A DNA stretch of 5,172 bases from JBAZDV01 sp041669745 (GTDB lineage: Archaea > Thermoplasmatota > Thermoplasmata > Methanomassiliicoccales > Methanomethylophilaceae): assembly GCA_041669745.1 (NCBI GenBank), contig JBAYAO010000086.1, positions 1 to 5,172 of the forward strand. The letters run 5' to 3'. The notes below the pieces were generated by a model. That model searched no databases and was not told where the DNA came from. It saw only the letters and a program-made list of their open reading frames with translations. Made by a program: the position numbers and the translations under genes. This document shows positions 1 to 4,551 of this stretch, in pieces; the first letter of the stretch is position 1, and each line of letters starts with the position of its first letter.

Positions 1-22
1 ATGGATGTGCGTTTCAGGATCG
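1..22 (+). repeat. Imperfect direct repeat, copy 1
   Basis: This copy begins ATGGATGTGCG and ends GGATCG. It matches the stretch at 164-188 at 20 of 22 bases with one 3-base gap. The first 11 bases are identical in the two copies. Its left limit may lie outside the window. Function unknown; chance similarity is not excluded. Confidence 0.35.
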
Positions 23-163
23 CCGAATCCGTTTCGCATGGCGGCATCGACAGGGCATTCCGTGTACGGAGGATCGTCGAGATCGCCATGTCGGTCACGA
101 AAATCTCCGAACATGGTCGTATGGTCGGAATGTGGTAGTTCGTAAACTCCCTTCCGGTGAAGC

Positions 164-188
164 ATGGATGTGCGGCTGTTCCGGATCG
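164..188 (+). repeat. Imperfect direct repeat, copy 2
   Basis: This is the second copy of the element at 1-22, 163 bases away, with three extra bases (GCT) after the shared ATGGATGTGCG. The spacing is not a multiple of three, so the two copies fall in different global reading frames, although each could read Met-Asp-Val-Arg locally. Confidence 0.35.
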
Positions 189-316
189 TTTCACTTCTGA
201 CCCGCGTTCGTCTCTGCCGCTTCGATAGTTTAGTTCCGATATCGGTGGCCTTGTTCCCATACCATGAAACGGAGACGGAAGACCGTTATGCCGTCAGATG
301 GATCGAAACAGCGAAT

Positions 317-832
317 CTATCTTTCCTTCATCGAATCGACATACTCGTTCTGGATACGGACCACCTCGGCACTGTCCTTTGCCTTGGAATACGCTTCCAA
401 CAGCTCACCGTTCAACCTTACGAACTCCGGTGCCCAGTTGAACCTTCCCATGAACCGCTGTGCCTGTTCCCTCTCGTCCAGGATGTAAAGCGAGGCGAGC
501 ACGGCCTCGGCACTGTTCAACTCCATCGGTCGTCCCCAGTTGACCGGATTCGAGGCCAGGAGATACGGCAGAGCACGTTCTTTCGTTCTGGCAAGTCTCG
601 GGAACCCGTCGATGTTCGTCCATGTCAGATCCATCACCACCAGGCCGTGCATCGCATAGGGCCTGTCCGCAGGTGACAGGGCCCGATCCGAAAAGGGGGA
701 AAGCACGATCGAACCGGAAGGGATCGAAGACAGCTTTTTTGCCTCTTTGGCCAGATCGAACTTCAACATCCTTCTCGCAGTGCATTTTTTAGGATCGCAT
801 TGACCTTTGTCAAAAACGATGATCGGTATCAT
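317..832 (-). CDS. tsr3: Tsr3-family 16S rRNA aminocarboxypropyltransferase
   Basis: Members of this SAM-dependent family (DUF367/Tsr3) transfer the 3-amino-3-carboxypropyl group of S-adenosylmethionine to a uridine, or N1-methylpseudouridine in eukaryotes, in the helix 31 loop of small-subunit rRNA (about E. coli 966). The 171-aa product has the family signatures in order: GQCDPKKCT (10-18), LSPFSDRALSPAD (44-56), MDLTW (67-71), LPYLLASNPVNWGRP (88-102) and KDSAEVVRIQNEYV near the C terminus (152-165). Length is typical for archaeal members. I chose the ATG at 832, not the GTG at 883, because family proteins start just before the IVFDKGQCDP segment and because this ATG overlaps the upstream stop as ATGA; there is no Shine-Dalgarno, so translational coupling is likely. 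The stop is TAG; the frame would stay open for 28 more codons to a TAA at 230-232. The family assignment is very secure; the exact target base is inferred. Confidence 0.95.
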   Translation of the reverse strand: MIPIIVFDKGQCDPKKCTARRMLKFDLAKEAKKLSSIPSGSIVLSPFSDRALSPADRPYAMHGLVVMDLTWTNIDGFPRLARTKERALPYLLASNPVNWGRPMELNSAEAVLASLYILDEREQAQRFMGRFNWAPEFVRLNGELLEAYSKAKDSAEVVRIQNEYVDSMKER

Positions 833-1299
833 ACTATCTTGGAATCGAGCGTCGCCGGATCTTTGAACGTATCCTTTACCCAATCCTTCACACTGTTAAT
901 CAACCTGACATAACATTCCGCGAGCTCCGCATCATCCGTAACGCCGTCGAAATTGGATCTTCGTCCAAAATCCATCAGAATCTGAGGAGCATCCCATGGA
1001 ATTATGTCCTTGATCCTGTCGTATGTGGCCTTTTCCAGAAACACTATATAGTCCAGCTTACCGGGGAGCGTTTTAGCTTTGAAATCCTTGGACCTCTCTG
1101 GCCTGATGTCGTAGCCTTCCTGATACATCACCGATACCAACTCACAGTCGATGCAATCCTGCTTCGGTCCCGCACTGTGTTCCTCGTATGTGTCGCGATA
1201 GAATTCGTGCAAGAAAAATTCTGCTATCTGCGATTGCAGGTCATTCATCTCGTCGACGAACATGATCTTGATCTTTCTCGAATCCTTCTTTCTGAACAT
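829..1299 (-). CDS. Low-molecular-weight phosphatase/ArsC-like protein, catalytic loop lost
   Basis: The 156-aa product has the layout of the low-molecular-weight protein tyrosine phosphatase/arsenate reductase fold: a first strand KIKIMFVD (10-16), the loop and helix (16-31), a SAGPK segment (42-46), a helix ending in YQEGYDIRPERSKDF (59-73), and the strand LDYIVFL (82-88). The family's CX5R loop (V-C-x-x-N-x-x-R-S) reads V15-D16-E-M-N19-D-L-Q22-S23: the nucleophilic Cys is Asp and the phosphate-binding Arg is Gln, while Asn19, Ser23 and the following QIAE are kept. Phosphatase or arsenate reductase activity is therefore unlikely; a binding or regulatory role is inferred. I chose the ATG at 1299 because a GGGAGGG (1309-1315) lies nine bases before it; GTG 1323 and ATG 1317 are alternatives. 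It is the first gene of an operon with tsr3, overlapping it by four bases, and its likely promoter lies near 1353-1360. Confidence 0.8.
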   Translation of the reverse strand: MFRKKDSRKIKIMFVDEMNDLQSQIAEFFLHEFYRDTYEEHSAGPKQDCIDCELVSVMYQEGYDIRPERSKDFKAKTLPGKLDYIVFLEKATYDRIKDIIPWDAPQILMDFGRRSNFDGVTDDAELAECYVRLINSVKDWVKDTFKDPATLDSKIV

Positions 1300-1308
1300 A
1301 GTGACCGA

Positions 1309-1315
1309 CCCTCCC
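1309..1315 (-). promoter_or_regulatory. Shine-Dalgarno deciding the start at 1299
   Basis: On the minus strand the sequence reads GGGAGGG, nine bases before the ATG at 1299. It lies downstream of, or overlaps, the alternative in-frame starts at 1317 and 1323, so it supports the shorter protein. Confidence 0.6.
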
Positions 1316-1352
1316 ATATCCACGATCGATTAAACATTTTCCGAGACAAACC

Positions 1353-1361
1353 GTTTTTAAT
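1353..1361. promoter_or_regulatory. TATA-like element between divergent transcripts
   Basis: The plus strand reads GTTTTTAAT after a purine-rich stretch (GAGACAAA), like an archaeal BRE/TATA. Start sites lie about 26 bases past the TATA centre, which predicts initiation near 1383, the first base of the C/D sRNA terminal stem. Read on the minus strand, the same bases give TTAAAAAC and predict a start near 1331, about 30 bases before the ATG at 1299. One element could serve both directions; this is inferred from spacing only. Confidence 0.45.
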
Positions 1362-1382
1362 CATCCTGCATATCGGTAACTC

Positions 1383-1442
1383 TGCCGCGATGATGATCGT
1401 TTTCGAGCTGACGATGATGATAGACGGGCGAGCTGAGCGGCA
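1383..1442 (+). ncRNA. Archaeal C/D box sRNA, predicted 16S C1402 guide
   Basis: All parts of a C/D box 2'-O-methylation guide are present in order: terminal stem 5' arm TGCCGC (1383-1388), C box ATGATGA (1390-1396), an 11-nt insert (1397-1407), D' box CTGA (1408-1411), C' box ATGATGA (1414-1420), a 12-nt guide (1421-1432), D box CTGA (1433-1436), and 3' stem arm GCGGCA (1437-1442), perfectly complementary to the 5' arm. Such RNAs assemble with L7Ae, Nop5 and fibrillarin. The D guide GACGGGCG (1423-1430) is complementary to CGCCCGUC at 16S 1400-1407 (E. coli numbering). The base paired to the fifth nucleotide upstream of box D (G1428) is C1402, a position 2'-O-methylated in E. coli and, to my knowledge, at the equivalent yeast 18S site. 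The D' insert has no target I recognise and can fold on itself. The D'-C' spacer is only two bases. A TATA-like element lies 26 bases upstream. No T-rich terminator is seen, so the 3' end is probably made by processing. Confidence 0.85.
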
Positions 1443-1462
1443 TTCTCCGTCATTCGACGAAG

Positions 1463-1474
1463 ATAAAGGTTATT
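1463..1474 (+). promoter_or_regulatory. Candidate TATA region for hps-rraA
   Basis: The AT-rich stretch ATAAAGGTTATT is centred about 30 bases before the ATG at 1499, which would put transcription initiation at or near that codon and give a leaderless or very short-leader mRNA. No Shine-Dalgarno precedes 1499. The same bases include AGGT four bases before an upstream in-frame ATG at 1475, so they could instead be a weak ribosome binding site for that start. Confidence 0.3.
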
Positions 1475-1498
1475 ATGCCCGCCGACGATCACGTCGCC

Positions 1499-2791
1499 AT
1501 GTGGCCCGTTCTGCAGATCGCCCTTGATCTGATGCAACTCAGAAGAGGCGTCGAAATCTCCGAGGAAGCCGTCGAGGGCGGTGCCGATTGGATCGAAGTC
1601 GGTACACCTCTCATAAAAAGCGAGGGCACAGAGGCCATTCGCACCATCAGGAAGAAATATCCTGGCAAAAAGATCGTCGCTGATACGAAGACTATGGACG
1701 TCGGCGGTTTCGAGGTCGAGATCATGGCAAAGGCCGGTGCGGATGTCATAACGGTACTGGGTCTCGCCGACGACCTGACAATTTCTGAAGCCGTGATGAC
1801 CGCAAGGAAATACGGCGCCGAGGTCATGGTGGACCTCATAAATGTCGACGACAAGGTCAAAAGATCTCTGGAGGTCGAGAGACTCGGTGTATCGTACATA
1901 TGCCTGCATATGGGAATCGATCAACAGATGAGAGGAGAGGAGCTGCCCATCGAAACGTTGAGGAAGGTCGTCGCGAAAACCTCCATACCAGTGGCCGTCG
2001 CAGGCGGCATAACGGCGGAGAATGCCGGCAGTTACGTCGAATCGGGTGCATCGATAATCATCGTCGGCGGAGGGATCATCAGGACGCAGGACATAACCGC
2101 TGCCACCAAATCCGTCAAAGACGCCATGAAAGGGACGGAAGTCGACACCGTCCTCGCAAAGAAATACAACGAGAATGAACTGTTCGAAGCTTTCGCAAGG
2201 GTATCAACATGCAATATCTCGGATGCTTTCCATAAACAGGGCATAATCCACGGTCTTGTCCCGCACATAAGATCCGGGGATAAGATGGTCGGTCGCGCAC
2301 TTACGGTTCAAACGACGAATGGGGATTGGGCGAAACCGGTCGAAGCTATAGACAGGGCGAACAAGGGCGATGTCATCGTAATAGACGTCGGCGGCGGACC
2401 GGTGGCCGTATGGGGCGAACTGGCGACCAATTCCGCAATGATGATGGGCGTCGTCGGTGTTGTTATCGATGGCGCAATCAGGGATCTGGACGATATCAAG
2501 GCTCTGAATTTCCCGTCCTTTTCAAGATCCGTCACTCCCAATGCCGGAGAACCGAAGGGCTATGGCGGCATAGGCATAGAGATCTCCGTAGGCGGCCAGA
2601 ACATAAGGACCGGAGACTGGATAATAGGTGATGAAAGCGGATTGATAACTGTACCGAAGGAAAAAGCAGTCGAGATCGCGAACCGTTCACTTGAAGTCCA
2701 CGAAAGAGAGAACAGGACACGCGAGGAGATACGCAGAGGTTCAACGCTGTCCAAGGTCAATGAACTCGCGAAATGGGAACCTGTCAAATGA
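1499..2791 (+). CDS. hps: 3-hexulose-6-phosphate synthase fused to RraA-like domain
   Basis: Hexulose-6-phosphate synthase joins formaldehyde and ribulose 5-phosphate reversibly; in archaea lacking the oxidative pentose phosphate pathway it usually runs backwards, with a partner isomerase, to supply ribulose 5-phosphate. Residues 1-212 form the OMP-decarboxylase-like barrel: VLQIALDL (4-11), GADWIEVGTPLIKSEG (28-43), the metal/catalytic D62-x-K64-xx-D67, ADVITVLG (81-88), H137-x-G-x-D141, VAVAGGI (165-171) and IIIVGGGI (186-193). Residues 222-425 are an RraA/aldolase-like domain with GDVIVIDVGGG (290-300), IDGAIRD (323-329) with Arg328-Asp329, an acidic residue 20 positions earlier (Glu307), and GDESGLITVP (377-386). 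This fusion is known in archaea; the second domain's reaction is uncertain, though its acidic and RD residues suggest metal binding. I chose ATG 1499 because family proteins begin just before VLQIALD; ATG 1475 would add eight residues. All hps catalytic residues are intact. The isomerase gene is not in the window. Confidence 0.93.
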   Translation: MWPVLQIALDLMQLRRGVEISEEAVEGGADWIEVGTPLIKSEGTEAIRTIRKKYPGKKIVADTKTMDVGGFEVEIMAKAGADVITVLGLADDLTISEAVMTARKYGAEVMVDLINVDDKVKRSLEVERLGVSYICLHMGIDQQMRGEELPIETLRKVVAKTSIPVAVAGGITAENAGSYVESGASIIIVGGGIIRTQDITAATKSVKDAMKGTEVDTVLAKKYNENELFEAFARVSTCNISDAFHKQGIIHGLVPHIRSGDKMVGRALTVQTTNGDWAKPVEAIDRANKGDVIVIDVGGGPVAVWGELATNSAMMMGVVGVVIDGAIRDLDDIKALNFPSFSRSVTPNAGEPKGYGGIGIEISVGGQNIRTGDWIIGDESGLITVPKEKAVEIANRSLEVHERENRTREEIRRGSTLSKVNELAKWEPVK

Positions 2792-2794
2792 TCA
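2789..2794. other. Shared palindrome holding two convergent stop codons
   Basis: TGATCA places the TGA stop of hps-rraA (2789-2791, plus) directly against the TGA stop of htpX (2792-2794, minus). There is no intergenic base and so no room for a terminator; each transcript must run into the other gene. Confidence 0.9.
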
Positions 2795-3703
2795 TAGACC
2801 CATCTTCTCGGCCATCTCGTCGAGTCTTCTGATCCTTTCCTCCATCGGAGGATGGGTGCTGAACATCCTGGTCGTGAGTCCTGTCTTCTTCGGGGAGCCT
2901 GCTATCCACATGTGCGCAAAATCATAATCCTCTGCCGGGGACGGCGCACTTCTTGCATTCTGGTCATTCAGCGTGTACGAATAGACCGTCTGGTTGCCGT
3001 TTTCCAAACGGTTGAGCGCATTGGCCAGCGCACGCGGGTTCTGGATAATCTCCGCCCCCGACTTATCGGCAAGATATTCACGATTCCTGGAGATGCCCAA
3101 TTGTACCAACACCGCAGCTATCGGCACTGTTATGCTGGCTACCAAAGCGATGATATACGCATACGAATTCCTGTTGTTACCGTTGAACATCGAGGCGAAT
3201 ATGGCGATCCGGGATACGTACGTGATCATGACCGCCATTGCAGAAGCGACAGACATAACCAGGATGTCCCTGTTCTTAACGTGTGACATCTCATGTGCGA
3301 TGACGCCTTCAAGTTCGTCGTCCGGGAGGAGATCCAGAAGGCCTGTTGTCGCAACAACAGCGGCATTCTCGGGATTTCGGCCGGTGGCGAATGCGTTGGC
3401 CATGCCGCTGTCGACGATACCGACCTCCGGCATCGAAATCCCGGCCTTCCTGGCCACATCCCTCACTACGCTGTACAGGCGTGGATTCTCGGCCTCCGTG
3501 ATTATCCTTGCACCGTTTGCCTTTAGTGCCATATCCTTGGATCCGAAATAGGAGAAGACACAGAGGAACGAAGAAACTATCAACATCGCGACGATCCCGT
3601 ACATCCAATCGGCACCGACTATGTAACTGATCAGCGCACCTATGGCCATTAGCAAAAGTGTCATGAAAAGGAACATCCCTGCGGTCCTCAGTCTCCATAG
3701 CAT
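2792..3703 (-). CDS. htpX: HtpX-family M48 membrane zinc metalloprotease
   Basis: HtpX degrades misfolded membrane proteins from the cytoplasmic face of the membrane. The 303-aa product has two N-terminal membrane segments (about 8-30 and 34-53), a cytoplasmic part with GIVDSGMANAFATGR (95-109), the zinc-binding HEMSH (137-141; His137 and His141 ligands, Glu138 catalytic), two further hydrophobic segments (about 148-172 and 182-203), the third-ligand region SRNREYLADKSGA (205-217, Glu209), and a C-terminal FSTHPPMEERIRRL (281-294). Length and motifs match intact archaeal members. The start is the ATG at 3703, nine bases after GGGG (3713-3716); an in-frame TTG at 3707-3709 is a less likely start. 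The gene follows the metallo-beta-lactamase-fold gene on the same strand by 64 bases, with TATA-like stretches in the gap, so it may be transcribed on its own. It converges with hps-rraA without a gap. Confidence 0.95.
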   Translation of the reverse strand: MLWRLRTAGMFLFMTLLLMAIGALISYIVGADWMYGIVAMLIVSSFLCVFSYFGSKDMALKANGARIITEAENPRLYSVVRDVARKAGISMPEVGIVDSGMANAFATGRNPENAAVVATTGLLDLLPDDELEGVIAHEMSHVKNRDILVMSVASAMAVMITYVSRIAIFASMFNGNNRNSYAYIIALVASITVPIAAVLVQLGISRNREYLADKSGAEIIQNPRALANALNRLENGNQTVYSYTLNDQNARSAPSPAEDYDFAHMWIAGSPKKTGLTTRMFSTHPPMEERIRRLDEMAEKMGL

Positions 3704-3740
3704 ATTCAATCGCCCCGTGCAGACGCCGTTAGAACGTCCC

Positions 3741-3776
3741 TGTATTTGAAACAGATGCGGATACCGTTCATATATC
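3741..3776 (-). promoter_or_regulatory. Candidate promoter of htpX
   Basis: On the minus strand there are two TATA-like stretches, GATATATGA (3768-3776, overlapping the stop of the upstream gene) and CAAATACA (3741-3748). They predict starts near 3745 or 3720, both upstream of the GGGG before the ATG at 3703. I cannot decide between them. Confidence 0.35.
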
Positions 3777-4517
3777 GAACCGCAATTCCGTTCCGGCGTA
3801 GAACTCCTTGACCGACTCCAGATCGAAAACGACCCTCATGCCCGTCACCCCGCTCTGGCCTGTGCAGTGGTTAAGGTATAATTTCGGTGAGCCGTATTCA
3901 TTCTTCAAGACGTCACCTATCGGATCTATCTCACACTGTTTCAGCTTCTGGATATGGAGACCGCCGACTATTGCGATTGGCGATTTTCCGGTGGCATCCT
4001 TCAAAGAGGCCATCACGGCGGGGACACCCGCGTGACTGCATGCTGTCAGAAGGACCGGCCCGTTCCTTGCTCTCAGCACAATGAACAACTCGTTCACATC
4101 CGGAGACACTGATCCCATCACGGATAGATGATCGCTCAACTGCGTCGTAGACGTTATGTCGTGAGGTATGAACTTCTGACGGAGTTCGTCCGAGAAAAAC
4201 GGACGGCCCAACATTCCCTTTCTCTGCCAACACGACGGATGCGCATAGACATCCACCGGGGTCTCCCTGATCCCCAGAAATCCTTTGAGACCGTTCATAT
4301 TCGCCTTATGGTCGTGGGATATCACGATCCTGTCTATCGATTCCGGATCCACATTCAGCTGAGACATGTTGTGCAAAAGATACCTTCCGCGCATTCCCGT
4401 GTCGAACAGAGTGCGTTGATCGTCCACCTCTACCATGATGGAGAATCCCTTGGCTCCGATCAACGAGGTGTCCTCTAATGCGCCATCGTCGTAAATACAC
4501 AGGAGTTTTGCTTTCAT
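3768..4517 (-). CDS. Metallo-beta-lactamase-fold protein (COG1237/DHPS-like), incomplete metal site
   Basis: The 249-aa product resembles the family of MBL-fold proteins named after the methanogen dihydropterin-ribofuranosylaminobenzene-phosphate synthase (COG1237 type). It has LFDTGMRG (37-44), the metal loop ISHDHKANMNGL (66-77), TACSHAG (158-164, His162), IVGGLHI (183-189, His188) and NHCTG (216-220, His217), the last two typical of this subgroup. In the usual HxHxDH metal motif the first two histidines are present (His68, His70), but Asp and the third His are replaced by Ala72 and Asn73. One metal site could persist through His68, His70 and His162, whereas the second should be impaired; activity is doubtful and the substrate unknown. 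The start ATG at 4517 follows a strong GGAGGTG (4522-4528). The TatD-like gene ends 34 bases upstream on the same strand, so co-transcription is likely. An AT-rich TATA-like stretch at 4541-4555 would start transcription too near the ribosome binding site to be convincing. Confidence 0.85.
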   Translation of the reverse strand: MKAKLLCIYDDGALEDTSLIGAKGFSIMVEVDDQRTLFDTGMRGRYLLHNMSQLNVDPESIDRIVISHDHKANMNGLKGFLGIRETPVDVYAHPSCWQRKGMLGRPFFSDELRQKFIPHDITSTTQLSDHLSVMGSVSPDVNELFIVLRARNGPVLLTACSHAGVPAVMASLKDATGKSPIAIVGGLHIQKLKQCEIDPIGDVLKNEYGSPKLYLNHCTGQSGVTGMRVVFDLESVKEFYAGTELRFDI

Positions 4518-4521
4518 GATA

Positions 4522-4528
4522 CACCTCC
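4522..4528 (-). promoter_or_regulatory. Strong Shine-Dalgarno before the MBL-fold gene
   Basis: GGAGGTG on the minus strand ends four bases before the ATG at 4517. It is the best match to the anti-Shine-Dalgarno in the window and fixes this start. Confidence 0.75.
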
Positions 4529-4551
4529 GAATACAGTTCGGTAGAAATATA

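Larger units (their letters stand above)
1..316. other. Left-edge stretch with no confident gene
   Basis: I see no recognisable protein or RNA gene here. Three short frames run to the left edge. On the plus strand a frame is open from position 1 to a TAG at 136-138; it has the most native-looking arginine codons (AGG) and could be the end of a gene entering from the left. On the minus strand a GTG at 98 sits six bases after a GGAG (105-108) and stays open to position 1 with mostly G/C third positions. Also on the minus strand, an ATG at 165 is open to position 1 but gives an odd Asp/His/Pro-rich peptide and has no ribosome binding site. None matches a family I know. I found no tRNA T-loop and no C/D boxes. 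A 10-bp palindrome lies at 236-245 and a 4-bp-stem hairpin at 275-286, without a T-run. Confidence 0.4.

Noticed and set aside
236..245. Palindrome CCGATATCGG
   Set aside because: A single 10-bp palindrome with no second copy, no clear promoter and no known regulator match; could be chance.
275..286. Small hairpin downstream of tsr3 as a terminator
   Set aside because: The stem is only four base pairs and no T-run follows on the minus strand.
164..676. 170-codon plus-strand reading frame
   Set aside because: More than half lies antisense to tsr3, whose motifs are unmistakable; the peptide has no recognisable domain.
833..883. Upstream GTG start for tsr3
   Set aside because: It would overlap the upstream gene by 55 bases and add residues absent from the family; the ATGA start at 832 fits better.
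1325..1338. Second TATA-like stretch (GTTTAATCG, minus strand) before the phosphatase-like gene
   Set aside because: Initiation about 26 bases downstream would remove the GGGAGGG ribosome binding site at 1309-1315.
1361..1924. 187-codon minus-strand reading frame
   Set aside because: It is antisense to the sRNA and to the hps domain, with no family features; a shadow of the strongly biased codon use on the other strand.
2994..3551. 185-codon plus-strand reading frame
   Set aside because: It is antisense to the conserved core of htpX, including HEMSH.
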